Assembly (NCBI GenBank): GCA_001464625.1
Contig: LNFJ01000065.1
Coordinates: forward strand, 1-50,658
Reading direction: 5' to 3'
DNA length: 50,658 bases
Source of the DNA: Bacteroidia bacterium Ga0077558
GTDB lineage: Bacteria > Bacteroidota > Bacteroidia > Chitinophagales > Chitinophagaceae
Made by a program: the position numbers and the translations under genes. Position 1 is the first letter of the stretch; each line of letters starts with the position of its first letter. Of the stretch, positions 9,245-18,287 are shown piece after piece. Below the pieces are notes generated by a model. That model saw only the letters and a list, made by a program, of their open reading frames with translations. It had not been told where the DNA came from and ran no database searches.

Positions 9245-10828
9245 ATGAATCAACCAAGTTCAGCAAAAACAGTCCGCTCTGTAATCACCGCTTCTTCCTT
9301 AGGCACTATGATAGAGTGGTACGACTTTTACATTTTCGGGATGCTTGCTAAAACCATTTCCACACAATTCTTTCCGGAAGGAAATCCTACAGCGGCATTG
9401 CTTAGTACACTGGCCATTTTTGCGGCAGGTTTTATTGTTCGTCCGTTTGGCGCATTGGTATTTGGCAGATTAGGAGATCTGATCGGCAGAAAATATACGT
9501 TCCTGCTTACATTGGTATTGATGGGCGGCTCTACTTTTTTAATTGGCTGTGTTCCTAGTTATACAAGCATTGGTATTGCTGCGCCGATTTTAGTTTTACT
9601 ATTACGTTTATTACAAGGCCTTGCATTAGGTGGTGAGTATGGTGGAGCAGCTACCTATGTAGCAGAACATGCACCTGTTGGTAAAAGAGGATTTTATACA
9701 AGTTGGATACAAACAACGGCTACATTAGGTTTATTTGTTGCATTGGGTGTAATACTCCTGGTAAAATCAAATATGAGTGACGCTGCCTTTACTTCAGAAT
9801 GGGGCGGCTGGCGTTATCCTTTCTGGATTTCTATTGTATTGGTTGGTGTATCTATTTACATACGAATGAAAATGGCTGAGTCGCCGATATTTTCAAAATT
9901 AAAAGCCGAGGGAAAGACTTCCACCAATCCTTTAAAAGAAAGTTTTAGGAATAAGGCCAATTTTAAAATGGTGTTGTTAGCATTATTTGGGGCAGTTATG
10001 GGGCAAGGAGTAGTTTGGTACACCGGCCAGTTTTATGCGCAAAGTTTTTTAGAAACAAAATGCTTTTTAGAATTTGAACAGAGCCGCACTATTATGTTGT
10101 GGGCTATTGCATTTGCCACGCCTTTCTTTTTATTTTTTGGCTGGCTAAGTGATAAGATAGGCAGGAAATGGATAATGATGGCTGGGATGGCATTGGCGAT
10201 TTTTACTTACAGACCGATTTTTAGTACATTTTTGGATAATACCCACTCTTCAATTCTGACTGAAAAATCTGTAACAATAATTAAAACAGATACAACATAT
10301 AAAAAACTGGGAACTGATTCTATATGCGAAGTTAGATCTCAATGTAAAAATTTTGCTGGCATGACGTTTCAACGCATTGAAAATAAAAAATGGGGCCTAT
10401 ATGAAATATCATATGATACAAATTTAACTGACTCAACAAAAAGCGTTGTAAAATTAGCTGGATTTGGATTTCTTCTTGACCAAAACCCTAAGTATATAAA
10501 TTTAAAATTGAATCAACAGCAATATATAAAATTCATCAGCCTTGTTTTCCTACTAATACTATATGTAACGATGGTGTACGGCCCTATCGCCGCTTTCTTA
10601 GTAGAAATGTTCCCTACAAAGATTCGTTATACATCTATGTCATTACCATACCACATCGGCAATGGTGTCTTTGGCGGTTTGGTTCCGTTTATTGGTTTAT
10701 TACTAACTACTACTTTTCCTGCCGATCCACTCGTTGGGCTTTGGTACCCGATTGGTGTAGCTGCATTGTGTTTGATAATTGGATTGTTATACCTCACCAA
10801 TAAAATTGATAGAAATATAAAAGATTAA
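9245..10828 (+). CDS. MFS transporter of the metabolite:H+ symporter (MHS) type
   Basis: There are about 12 transmembrane helices. TIEWYDFYIFG-like residues open helix 1 (here TMIEWYDFYIFG), and the MFS signature GRLGDLIGRKYTF follows helix 2, with a second copy GWLSDKIGRKW in the middle. A hydrophilic insertion of about 95 residues (about 332-428) separates two C-terminal helices. ATG 9245 is chosen because helix 1 follows normally; the in-frame ATG at 9206 adds 13 unlikely residues. MHS members move organic acids or osmolytes such as alpha-ketoglutarate, citrate, proline or betaine with protons. Divergent acetyl-CoA synthetase hints at a monocarboxylate substrate, but that is inference. The next gene starts 3 nt after the stop. 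Confidence 0.85.
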   Translation: MNQPSSAKTVRSVITASSLGTMIEWYDFYIFGMLAKTISTQFFPEGNPTAALLSTLAIFAAGFIVRPFGALVFGRLGDLIGRKYTFLLTLVLMGGSTFLIGCVPSYTSIGIAAPILVLLLRLLQGLALGGEYGGAATYVAEHAPVGKRGFYTSWIQTTATLGLFVALGVILLVKSNMSDAAFTSEWGGWRYPFWISIVLVGVSIYIRMKMAESPIFSKLKAEGKTSTNPLKESFRNKANFKMVLLALFGAVMGQGVVWYTGQFYAQSFLETKCFLEFEQSRTIMLWAIAFATPFFLFFGWLSDKIGRKWIMMAGMALAIFTYRPIFSTFLDNTHSSILTEKSVTIIKTDTTYKKLGTDSICEVRSQCKNFAGMTFQRIENKKWGLYEISYDTNLTDSTKSVVKLAGFGFLLDQNPKYINLKLNQQQYIKFISLVFLLILYVTMVYGPIAAFLVEMFPTKIRYTSMSLPYHIGNGVFGGLVPFIGLLLTTTFPADPLVGLWYPIGVAALCLIIGLLYLTNKIDRNIKD

Positions 10829-10831
10829 ACT

Positions 10832-11077
10832 ATGAATGCTTTTAAAAGATATTTCGGGTTACTGCTTTTAATAATTGGGCCACTGCTTATTTATGAATTG
10901 ATTGTTGGGGCTATTAATAATATTGATGCAAACGGAACAAAAGATATTAATAACCCCGTTATCTGGGTTATCATAATCACCATCTTCACTCCCATTGCTA
11001 TCGGGCTGGTAATTTTTGGCTGGTACGCCTTTAGAGGCGAATACGACTACCTGCCTACCAAATCAAAAGAATTGTAA
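10832..11077 (+). CDS. Small two-helix membrane protein, partner of the MHS transporter
   Basis: This 81-residue protein has two predicted transmembrane helices (about 9-27 and 43-65), separated by a loop containing GTKDINNPVIW. Its start lies 3 nt after the stop of the MFS gene, so the two are translated from one message. Short proteins of this form follow MHS-like transporters in other Bacteroidetes (I believe DUF6814), so it may be an accessory subunit. No catalytic residues are visible. Confidence 0.6.
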   Translation: MNAFKRYFGLLLLIIGPLLIYELIVGAINNIDANGTKDINNPVIWVIIITIFTPIAIGLVIFGWYAFRGEYDYLPTKSKEL

Positions 11078-11121
11078 GGCATCAACAACATAAAATTTTA
11101 CAATTTTCAAACAATTGTTTC

Positions 11122-11152
11122 TTGCTGGTGTTGTTTTGATTGAATAATTTTG
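11122..11152 (+). promoter_or_regulatory. Bacteroidetes-type promoter for the small exported protein and type I secretion genes
   Basis: A TTG at 11122-11124 (-33) and TAATTTTG at 11145-11152 (-7, perfect consensus) are separated by 20 nt. The -7 box ends 8 nt before the ATG at 11161, so the message would have almost no leader. This also argues against the in-frame TTG start at 11140. A perfect 12-bp palindrome AAACAATTGTTT (11109-11120) abuts the -33 box and could be an operator. Confidence 0.6.
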
Positions 11153-11160
11153 CACCTGCA

Positions 11161-11442
11161 ATGAAAAAAATAGCCGCTATATTACTTTTGATTTTTGCCC
11201 TTGTACAAACAGGGCCGGCTATAACTTCTTTATTTTCAGACTCTACTATCTTTTTTATGGTAGATGAGGAAAAAGGTGGAGAAAAAATTGAAGAGGACAA
11301 AAAAGACAAAAAGGAAAATCCTTATGTTATTTTTCAATCCCGTGAACTCTCCCACCAGATAAGCACCGCCTTGCATGTAGCTGAAAAAATGAATGCTTCG
11401 CCCTTTGTTAAAAAACCGACTCCCCCTCCCAATTTTTGTTAA
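11161..11442 (+). CDS. Small exported protein with C-terminal PPPN motif
   Basis: The 93-residue product has an N-terminal hydrophobic signal or anchor (about 4-24), a lysine/glutamate-rich middle (about 40-58) and a C-terminus ending in PTPPPNFC. I do not recognise a named family. A second protein in this window (28660-29037) has the same plan: N-terminal hydrophobic helix, acidic middle, a Y-V-x-F segment, and an end in VPPPNIA. Both sit at the head of a transport operon. Here the type I secretion ABC gene starts 82 bp downstream, which suggests an accessory role. The start is fixed by the promoter that overlaps the alternative upstream start. Confidence 0.55.
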   Translation: MKKIAAILLLIFALVQTGPAITSLFSDSTIFFMVDEEKGGEKIEEDKKDKKENPYVIFQSRELSHQISTALHVAEKMNASPFVKKPTPPPNFC

Positions 11443-11473
11443 TCAATTATTAGGTACTACTCTATTTGTGCGG

Positions 11474-11487
11474 TAAGCATTTGCTTA
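11474..11487. promoter_or_regulatory. Palindrome TAAGCA-TT-TGCTTA before the ABC exporter gene
   Basis: Six-base inverted arms separated by 2 nt lie 37 bp upstream of the ABC gene start and extend imperfectly with GG and CC on the outside. The 2-nt centre fits a protein-binding site better than an RNA hairpin. No regulator gene lies next to it. Confidence 0.25.
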
Positions 11488-11524
11488 TCCAAAACTTTCT
11501 GTAACTGATTAACAAATTTTACTT

Positions 11525-13180
11525 ATGCCAGCCACTAAAAGCCCGGTTGCCAGGATACTGAACCTGCTGCGACTGGAGCGAAAAGAAATCTCTGCAATCT
11601 ATTTTTATGCTATCCTGAATGGGCTAATACAACTTTCTTTGCCCATAGGAGTACAAGCCATTATTGGTTATGTACTGGGTGCTTCTATGCGGGCATCATT
11701 AGTAGTACTTATTGCATTGGTGGTGCTGGGTGTACTGATTGCAGGCATCATGCAGGTAAACCAGATGAAAATTATTGAAAAGATTCAGCAAAAACTTTTT
11801 GTACGGTATTCATTTGCTTTTGCAAATCATTTGCCGAATCTGGATCTTAAAAAAAATGATACTGTTTACCTTCCTGAATTGGTAAACCGTTTTTTTGATG
11901 TGCCACTACTACAAAAAAGCCTGTCAAAAATTTTGCTGGAAATTCCTACCGCGGTAATACAAATTCTATTTGGTCTGATACTACTTTCTTTCTATCACCC
12001 CGCCTTTATTTTATTTGGGATTATTCTTATAACAGTACTTATACTAATTCTCCGTTTTACCGGCGGCAAGGGGTTGCAAACCAGTCTTGAAAAAAGTAAA
12101 TACAAATATAAAGTGGCAGCATGGCTGGAAGAAATGGGTCGTATCCTGTTATCAGTAAAGCTTGGTAAAAATAATTCCATGCATATGCGAAAAGCTGATG
12201 ATGAAGTGAGCAGCTACCTTGATGCCCGCAATAAACATTTTCAGGTATTACTGTTTCAATTTAATATACTGGTGATTTTTAAAACCCTGATTACAGCAGC
12301 CATGTTGATTGTTGGTACTTTACTCATGGTAAATCAACAACTAACCGTTGGTCAGTTTATTGCTGGTGAAATAGTTATACTGCTGGTGCTAAATTCGGTT
12401 GAAAAACTCATCATCAACCTCAGTAGTGTGTATGATACGCTTACGGCCGTAGAAAAAATTTCGGAAATAACAGATAAACCAGTTGAACAAAATGGGTCTA
12501 TCGTTTTAGAGACAACAAACAAAGGACTTGCTATTGAAATGAAAGACCTGAGCTTCAGCTATAATGGCGAAAAAAACATTCTAAACAATATTTCCTTTGA
12601 AATAAAGGCCAACGAAAAAGTATGTATCGTCGGTAAAGACAGTTCCGGAAAATCAACACTATTAAAACTGATGACCGGAGCTTATGCAGATTTTACTGGA
12701 GCTTTTCTTTTAAATAATGTGCCGGTTGGTAATTACCACCTCGATTCTTTACGGGCACAAACTGGTGTATTACTTAGCCAGCAGGATATTTTTCAGGGTA
12801 CACTTTGGGAAAATATTGCTCTCGGCAATGAAAAAATAAACATAGAAACCGTAAAAGAACTAACCGCAAAAACCGGTCTAGCTGATTATATCGCCACCCT
12901 GAAAAATGGTTACGACACATTGCTTGACCCTACCGGTAAACGATTACCCCGCAGTGTTGTACATAAAATTTTATTAGTAAGGGCACTCGCCGTCAATCCC
13001 CGCCTGTTATTATTAGAAGAGCCGTGGATGAATTTCCAACATAACCATCGCCAGCAAATTATTGAATTACTACTGAATCTGAAAAACACAACGGTGGTAG
13101 TAGTAAGCAGTGATGAAGATTTTGCTAAACAGTGTACCAAGCAGATTGAGATGGATGAAAATGGCAGCTTAATAAATTAA
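11525..13180 (+). CDS. ABC exporter (membrane domain fused to ATPase domain) of a type I secretion system, degenerate NBD
   Basis: The protein has an N-terminal six-helix exporter domain (about 20-310) and a C-terminal nucleotide-binding domain (about 335-551). It lacks the N-terminal C39 peptidase-like domain of HlyB/bacteriocin exporters. Walker A is present (G370-x4-G375-K376-S377-T378) and a Q-loop is present (LLSQQD). The ABC signature LSGGQ reads LPRSV (474-478), Walker B ends in E498-E499 rather than D-E, and the H-loop histidine is replaced by serine (528-529). ATP binding is likely; normal hydrolysis at a composite site is doubtful unless it acts by another route. The adaptor gene follows 10 bp later and then the channel gene, so the three form an export operon. 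The cargo is not evident. Confidence 0.8.
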   Translation: MPATKSPVARILNLLRLERKEISAIYFYAILNGLIQLSLPIGVQAIIGYVLGASMRASLVVLIALVVLGVLIAGIMQVNQMKIIEKIQQKLFVRYSFAFANHLPNLDLKKNDTVYLPELVNRFFDVPLLQKSLSKILLEIPTAVIQILFGLILLSFYHPAFILFGIILITVLILILRFTGGKGLQTSLEKSKYKYKVAAWLEEMGRILLSVKLGKNNSMHMRKADDEVSSYLDARNKHFQVLLFQFNILVIFKTLITAAMLIVGTLLMVNQQLTVGQFIAGEIVILLVLNSVEKLIINLSSVYDTLTAVEKISEITDKPVEQNGSIVLETTNKGLAIEMKDLSFSYNGEKNILNNISFEIKANEKVCIVGKDSSGKSTLLKLMTGAYADFTGAFLLNNVPVGNYHLDSLRAQTGVLLSQQDIFQGTLWENIALGNEKINIETVKELTAKTGLADYIATLKNGYDTLLDPTGKRLPRSVVHKILLVRALAVNPRLLLLEEPWMNFQHNHRQQIIELLLNLKNTTVVVVSSDEDFAKQCTKQIEMDENGSLIN

Positions 13181-13190
13181 ACTAAATCAA

Positions 13191-14492
13191 ATGAACGACT
13201 TAAAATCATATACACGGATTTATCAGCATGATAAAAAAAGTAAAGTAAAGCTTTGGTTTTATCTCTGTATCGGCATCTTTATTATTTTTCTATTTCTTCC
13301 GTGGACACAAAACATCAGGGCTACCGGTTCGGTCACCACTTTGTACCAAGACCAGCGACCACAGCAAGTGAACACCATAATTGGTGGGCGGGTAATGAAA
13401 TGGCATATCAAAGAAGGCGACTATGTAAAAGCTGGTGACACCTTAGTACAGTTATCAGAGGTGAAAGTAGATTACCTCGACCCAAATCTGTTACAACGTA
13501 CGCAGGAACAATTAGCCGGGAAACAATTATCAGTAGAGTATTATAAAAGCAAGGTAGGTGTTGCCAACCAGCAGATCGGTGCTATCAATTCTGGTTTGCA
13601 ATTAAAATTAAACCAGCTGTTGAATAAACTAAATCAGTTAAACCTGAAAGTACAGGCCGACAGTGCTGAAGCTGTTGCTGCAAATAATGATTTTAGCATT
13701 GGTACTAAACAATACAATCGACAAAAAGCCATGTATGATAGCGGACTTGTTTCTTTAACACAATTAGAAATAAGGAACCAGCAATACCAGAATGCACTGG
13801 CTAAAAAAATAAGTGCTGAAAATAAATTAGCCAACAGCAAACAAGATTTAACAATTACCCGAATCGAGATGAATGCCCTTCAACAGGAAAATATTGAAAA
13901 AGTAACTAAAGCTCAAGGTGAACAGTTTCAATCATTAACACAAATTGCCAGCGGACAGGCAGATATAGCCAAGTTGGAAAACCAGTATGCCAGTTATAAT
14001 ATCCGCAACGGTATGTATTATGTATTGGCTTCCCAAAGCGGACAAGTGGTAAAAGCCCAAAAAGCCGGCATTGGTGAATTTGTAAAAGAGGGTGATATGA
14101 TTGCAGAAATAGTACCTGATAAAATTCAGTATGCAGTTGAACTATTTGTTCGTCCCTTGGATTTACCTCTACTAGCAGCTGGACAAAAAGTTCGTTTTCT
14201 GTTTGACGGTTTTCCGGCCATTGTATTTAGCGGATGGCCTAAGGCATCATCCGGCACATTTGGCGGATTAATAGTAGCAGTAGAAAGCAATGTAAGTATA
14301 AATGGAAAATTCAGGGTGCTGGTACAAGAAGACCCAACTGATAAACCCTGGCCAAAGCAATTAAAGATAGGCGCCGGTGCACAGGGCATTGCATTATTAA
14401 AAGATGTACCGGTGTGGTATGAGCTATGGCGGAATATCAATGGCTTTCCGCCAGATTATTATAAACCATCCATCGATGTAAATAAAAAATAA
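13191..14492 (+). CDS. HlyD-family periplasmic adaptor of a type I secretion system
   Basis: One N-terminal transmembrane helix (about 22-41) is followed by a biotinyl-lipoyl half-domain (GGRVMKWHIKEGDYVKAGDTL), a long coiled coil (about 100-255), the second lipoyl half (SQSGQVVKAQKAGIGEFVKEGD) and a beta-barrel domain near the C-terminus. This is the usual layout of membrane fusion proteins that bridge an inner-membrane ABC exporter and a TolC channel. The gene lies between the two partner genes, with spacings of 10 bp upstream and 1 bp downstream. Confidence 0.88.
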   Translation: MNDLKSYTRIYQHDKKSKVKLWFYLCIGIFIIFLFLPWTQNIRATGSVTTLYQDQRPQQVNTIIGGRVMKWHIKEGDYVKAGDTLVQLSEVKVDYLDPNLLQRTQEQLAGKQLSVEYYKSKVGVANQQIGAINSGLQLKLNQLLNKLNQLNLKVQADSAEAVAANNDFSIGTKQYNRQKAMYDSGLVSLTQLEIRNQQYQNALAKKISAENKLANSKQDLTITRIEMNALQQENIEKVTKAQGEQFQSLTQIASGQADIAKLENQYASYNIRNGMYYVLASQSGQVVKAQKAGIGEFVKEGDMIAEIVPDKIQYAVELFVRPLDLPLLAAGQKVRFLFDGFPAIVFSGWPKASSGTFGGLIVAVESNVSINGKFRVLVQEDPTDKPWPKQLKIGAGAQGIALLKDVPVWYELWRNINGFPPDYYKPSIDVNKK

Positions 14493-14493
14493 G

Positions 14494-15972
14494 ATGATTA
14501 CGCATAAAAAATATAGAACGTATAAATGGCTACATAGAAGAAATAACCGGCGCAGGATATTACTTATTATTTGCTTCCTGATTATTATGCTGTTAGTGCT
14601 ATCTCTATTCTCAGCTGCACAAAATAAACAGGATAAAAAAACACTTTCGCCTCAACAGGTAATGGAAATTGTAAAACAATTTCATCCGGTAGCAAAGCAA
14701 GCCGATATATTTATTGAAAAAGCAAAGGCCGATGTAACTATTGCCAAAGGAATGTTTGACCCGGTTCTAAAAAATGAATCGGCACAAAAAACTTTTGATG
14801 GCACCGATTATTATTTATACAACCGCCCGGAATTATCCATTCCCACCTGGTTTGGCGTGGAAGTAAGCACGGGATTAGAAAAATTATCTGGCAGCCGCAC
14901 ATCACCAGAGGAAACGTTGGGAGAAACCAGCTATTTCGGCATCAGCATACCATTAGCAAAAAATTTGCTGATGGATAAAAGAAGTGCGGCATTACAAACA
15001 GCAAAAATTTACCGCACAGCATCCGAAGCAGAAAAAAGAAATATGCTGAACAACCTGTTACTCGATGCGATGAAAAGCTACTGGCAATGGGCACAACAAT
15101 ACCAGGTATACAAAATACTAACCGATGCAGTGAGGGTAAATGAGAAAAGAGTACAGTTTGTCAAATCCGCTTTTCAATTAGGCGACCGTCCTGCCATTGA
15201 TACAACAGAAGCTTTAACGCAATTACAAAATTTTGAATTGCTTCAAAGTCAGGCCTGGTTAGATTTTCAAAATACAGGGTTGGATTTATCTGTTTATTTA
15301 TGGACTGCCGAAACACAGCCCTACAATTTACCCGAAATAATAATACCTGCTACTGATTTACAAACCATCAATCTCAACGCAGCTATCATCCCGGATTTGG
15401 ATAACCTATTGTCCGCTGCCCGTATCAATCATCCGGAATTGGTGCTATACAATTTTAAATTAGATGTACTGGGCATTGAAAAGAAACTAAAGTTTCAGGA
15501 GTTGCTGCCGGTTGTAAATTTTAAATATAATCAACTGGGAAGAGGCTACGATGTACTAAAGACTGCAACAGGTCCATTATTTGCAAATAATTTTCAATAT
15601 GGCTTATCCTTGGGAATTCCTCTCCGCCTTTCGCAAGGAAGAGGAGAATACCGAAAAGCGAAACTAAATATCACTGAAACGCAATTGCAACAGAGCCAGA
15701 AACAGCTACAGATAGAAAATAAAGTAAAAAGTTATTACAACGAGTTAATAACTCTTAAGTCGCAAATAATATTACAAGAAAAAGCTTATAAAAATTATTT
15801 TGCTTTGCAGCGTGGCGAAGAAATCCGTTTTCAGACTGGAGAGAGTTCCTTGTTTCTTATCAATGCCAGAGAAAATAAAACACTGGAAGCTTTGCAAAAA
15901 TTACAAGAGTTGAAAGCCAAATTTTTTAAAACAGAAAATGTGCTGCAATGGGCAGCAGGAAACTTATTATAA
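14494..15972 (+). CDS. TolC-like outer-membrane efflux channel
   Basis: The protein has the repeated coiled-coil layout of outer-membrane efflux proteins: two halves each with long helices (about 50-270 and 285-490) and beta segments such as FGISIPLAKNLLMDKR and YGLSLGIPLRLSQGRGEYRKA. It starts 1 nt after the HlyD-like stop, so it completes the tripartite exporter. The N-terminus is odd: about 20 very basic residues precede a hydrophobic stretch ending in FSAAQ, longer than a usual signal peptide. An internal ATG at 14587 would leave too short a hydrophobic core, so the long start is kept. Confidence 0.85.
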   Translation: MITHKKYRTYKWLHRRNNRRRILLIICFLIIMLLVLSLFSAAQNKQDKKTLSPQQVMEIVKQFHPVAKQADIFIEKAKADVTIAKGMFDPVLKNESAQKTFDGTDYYLYNRPELSIPTWFGVEVSTGLEKLSGSRTSPEETLGETSYFGISIPLAKNLLMDKRSAALQTAKIYRTASEAEKRNMLNNLLLDAMKSYWQWAQQYQVYKILTDAVRVNEKRVQFVKSAFQLGDRPAIDTTEALTQLQNFELLQSQAWLDFQNTGLDLSVYLWTAETQPYNLPEIIIPATDLQTINLNAAIIPDLDNLLSAARINHPELVLYNFKLDVLGIEKKLKFQELLPVVNFKYNQLGRGYDVLKTATGPLFANNFQYGLSLGIPLRLSQGRGEYRKAKLNITETQLQQSQKQLQIENKVKSYYNELITLKSQIILQEKAYKNYFALQRGEEIRFQTGESSLFLINARENKTLEALQKLQELKAKFFKTENVLQWAAGNLL

Positions 15973-16000
15973 TAATTTCATAACCTTAAAAATTAAAATC

Positions 16001-16294
16001 ATGAAATGTCCATCTTGTGAAGAGTTATTGGTAATGGCAGAAAGACAAGGAGTAGAAATCGACTACTGCCCGAAGTGCAGGGGCGTTTGGCTCGATAAAG
16101 GCGAATTAGATAAAATAATTGAAAAATCAACAGCCGCAGAATTAAACCAGCAGTTGAAACAAAATAATGAAAAAAGAAATGAACGGCAGGATGATGACGA
16201 CGATGATGATGACGATGGTGGTTTCCTTAACCGCAACCGGAAGAATAACCGTGGCCGTGATGGGGGCTTTCTGAGTAATCTTTTTGATTTTTAA
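16001..16294 (+). CDS. zf-TFIIB zinc-ribbon protein with poly-aspartate tract
   Basis: The 97-residue protein begins with a zinc ribbon: C3-x2-C6 and C23-P-K-C26, followed by RGVWLDKGELDKI, which is the zf-TFIIB family pattern. A run of nine aspartates (64-72) and a Gly/Asn/Arg-rich tail ending in FLSNLFDF follow. The frame is open further upstream, overlapping the tolC end, but the ATG at 16001 sits exactly before the first zinc motif. The role of the family is unknown; it may bind nucleic acid or protein. The aspartate run could bind metal. Confidence 0.8.
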   Translation: MKCPSCEELLVMAERQGVEIDYCPKCRGVWLDKGELDKIIEKSTAAELNQQLKQNNEKRNERQDDDDDDDDDGGFLNRNRKNNRGRDGGFLSNLFDF

Positions 16295-16341
16295 AAAATG
16301 AACTTCTTTTGCTTTACTTTTAGATAAGCAAATAACCAATT

Positions 16342-17085
16342 ATGGATGCACAAATAATCGTTTCGCTGCTTACCCTTATTGCACTGGAAGTGGTACTGGG
16401 TATTGATAATATTATTTTTATTTCCATATTGGCCGGTAAACTGCCTCCTGAACAACAGCGTAAGGCCAGGAATCTCGGTATTACACTCGCCATGGTCATG
16501 AGACTGGGGCTATTAGCAGCTATTTCATGGATAATGAAATTGGATAATGAGTTGTTTAATGTTTTTCGCATTAGTATAAGTGGGAAGGATCTAATACTGA
16601 TATTAGGCGGGCTTTTTCTTATTTATAAAAGCGTAAAAGAAATGTATCACAAAATCGAAGGCGAGCATGAAGATGCGGAGAAAAAAGTTTCTAAAGCCAG
16701 CTTCAACCAAATAATTGGTCAGATATTGCTGCTTGATCTTGTTTTTTCTGTTGACTCTATTATTACGGCCGTTGGCCTGGTAGATGAAATATGGATAATG
16801 TACACGGCAGTAATCGTGACAGTAATTATAATGCTGATTGCCGCTGCTCCTATCAGCAACTTTGTAAATAGACATCCGGCATTTAAAATTCTTGCCCTTA
16901 GTTTTTTAATGCTGATTGGCTTTACACTGCTGGTAGAAGGCTTTGATGTGCATATACCAAAAGGATATGTATATTTCGCTATGGCTTTTGCTTTCCTGGT
17001 TGATGTGATACAGATGAAAGTGGCCGGTAAAAAATCAAACCCAGTAAAATTGAACGAGCATTATACTGAAGAGCCAAACAAATAA
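16342..17085 (+). CDS. terC: TerC-family integral membrane protein
   Basis: The 247-residue protein has about seven transmembrane helices. It shows the duplicated acidic intramembrane motifs of the family: VLGIDNIIFISILAGKLP in helix 1 and LVFSVDSIITAVGL in the second half, with a charged loop (about 100-120) between the halves. TerC proteins are linked to tellurite resistance and to export or homeostasis of metals such as Mn2+; the family is often placed in the LysE-like superfamily. Its neighbour on the other strand is a CutA/PII-like protein, a family also linked to metals. Family call firm, substrate unknown. Confidence 0.9.
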   Translation: MDAQIIVSLLTLIALEVVLGIDNIIFISILAGKLPPEQQRKARNLGITLAMVMRLGLLAAISWIMKLDNELFNVFRISISGKDLILILGGLFLIYKSVKEMYHKIEGEHEDAEKKVSKASFNQIIGQILLLDLVFSVDSIITAVGLVDEIWIMYTAVIVTVIIMLIAAAPISNFVNRHPAFKILALSFLMLIGFTLLVEGFDVHIPKGYVYFAMAFAFLVDVIQMKVAGKKSNPVKLNEHYTEEPNK

Positions 17086-17168
17086 TGTATAAAATTTAGA
17101 AAATAAATCCATACAACGGACCATGGTTGCCCGGTATACATGTGTGTTACTCCTGCCTTTTAATAATG

Positions 17169-17519
17169 TTAATCATTTAACTCGTCTTCCATCAGTTTTA
17201 TTCCAATTACCCTCTCTTTAATTTTATCATGAAGATTAATAGCCATATGCACAATAGGAGTGGCGCAGATGTAAAACTCAGTTTGCGGAAACTCTTTCTT
17301 CAGGCTTGCTTCTATTTCATTAAACAGCAAACTTTTTGTCACAAATTGAATAACATAACCTTCTGAATGTTCCTTTACGTTTATTGAACTCAAGTGATAT
17401 GAATCAAAGGAGCTGCCAAAAACATTCAATGTGAACTTATTTTTCAAGATGCTATTTGCCACAGCATCTCCCTGTTCTTTATCGTCCACTAAAAGTTTTA
17501 CAATAATCATTTCAAACAA
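17169..17519 (-). CDS. CutA/PII-like small protein (tentative)
   Basis: The 116-residue protein reads like a ferredoxin-fold signalling protein: a first strand MIIVKLLVDD, a helix beginning E-Q-G-D-A-V-A, a second strand, a long loop (YHLSSINVKE), a strand GYVIQFVTKS, a helix with E-A-S-L-K-K-E-F, and a strand FYICATPIVH. That order matches CutA1 and the trimeric PII-like group. No CutA signature is strictly conserved. PII-like proteins (SbtB, CPII) are known near bicarbonate transporters, and this gene lies about 4 kb from a DAB/SulP module, so a regulatory role in carbon or metal balance is possible. An internal ATG (17510) is an alternative start. Confidence 0.4.
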   Translation of the reverse strand: MFEMIIVKLLVDDKEQGDAVANSILKNKFTLNVFGSSFDSYHLSSINVKEHSEGYVIQFVTKSLLFNEIEASLKKEFPQTEFYICATPIVHMAINLHDKIKERVIGIKLMEDELND

Positions 17520-17575
17520 ATTTTTGTTACCGATTTGCTTTGATTAACTCAGGCAAGTTAAAAGCCTTACCTTTT

Positions 17576-18118
17576 TCACCAGGTAATTTCATAAGCGACT
17601 CTTAAAACAGCCATATTGAAATTTTTAGAACTAGTAAGCCATGTCTCCTGTCTTAAAGAAACATCAAGAAAATTATTCCCTAGCTTGATTTTATCACCTG
17701 CCCCTATACTTAAAGTAGTATTGGTTGAATTAGCATATTTACTTAAAAAGACCAAACCGGCTTCCCCAAAAAAGTAAAACCTGCCAAAATAATAACGACC
17801 CCCGGCTTTTACTGGAATCGCCATCAGGGTTTTGTAATTAGTAGGTAATGATGATAGGTTTTCGAAATAAGTTCTTCCTGAAAAAACTGAAAACCCACTG
17901 TTAACGGTTACACTTCCATGTTTGCCAAAAGTATACTCAGCTTTAAAGCTGCCGCCATACCCAATATTGTGTGTTTTTCTAAAGCTAGCTTCAGGAAAGG
18001 TCATCTCAGGACCAAAGTTTATTGAAAAGCTTCCTTTTTTATTTGCTTGTGCAGATGTTTGCTGAGCAGATTGAAGGCTAATAAAAACAACTAAACACAG
18101 ACATAATTTTCTTTTCAT
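17576..18118 (-). CDS. Outer-membrane beta-barrel protein
   Basis: The 180-residue product has a Sec signal peptide ending near SAQA (about 1-25). The rest is alternating strands with GYGGSFKAEYTFGKHGSVTVNSGF, AGGRYYFGRFYFFGEAGL and a C-terminal VLRVAYEITW, a typical barrel end. It is an eight-strand-type small barrel with unknown function. It begins a run of minus-strand envelope genes (17.5-20.6 kb), but the gap of 169 bp to the next gene upstream allows its own promoter. Confidence 0.65.
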   Translation of the reverse strand: MKRKLCLCLVVFISLQSAQQTSAQANKKGSFSINFGPEMTFPEASFRKTHNIGYGGSFKAEYTFGKHGSVTVNSGFSVFSGRTYFENLSSLPTNYKTLMAIPVKAGGRYYFGRFYFFGEAGLVFLSKYANSTNTTLSIGAGDKIKLGNNFLDVSLRQETWLTSSKNFNMAVLRVAYEITW

Positions 18119-18287
18119 ATTGCGTGATATATATGCTAAAATATTTTTTCAAAAGGCGTAACAAGTAAACTTACTAAAAGGTTATTATGAAATTTAATGA
18201 TGAGTAATGAAACACAATTACTGTTTCAAAACAAAATGAATTTCATACCATTCCTTATCAATTTCAGAGTATATAATATTATCGTTA

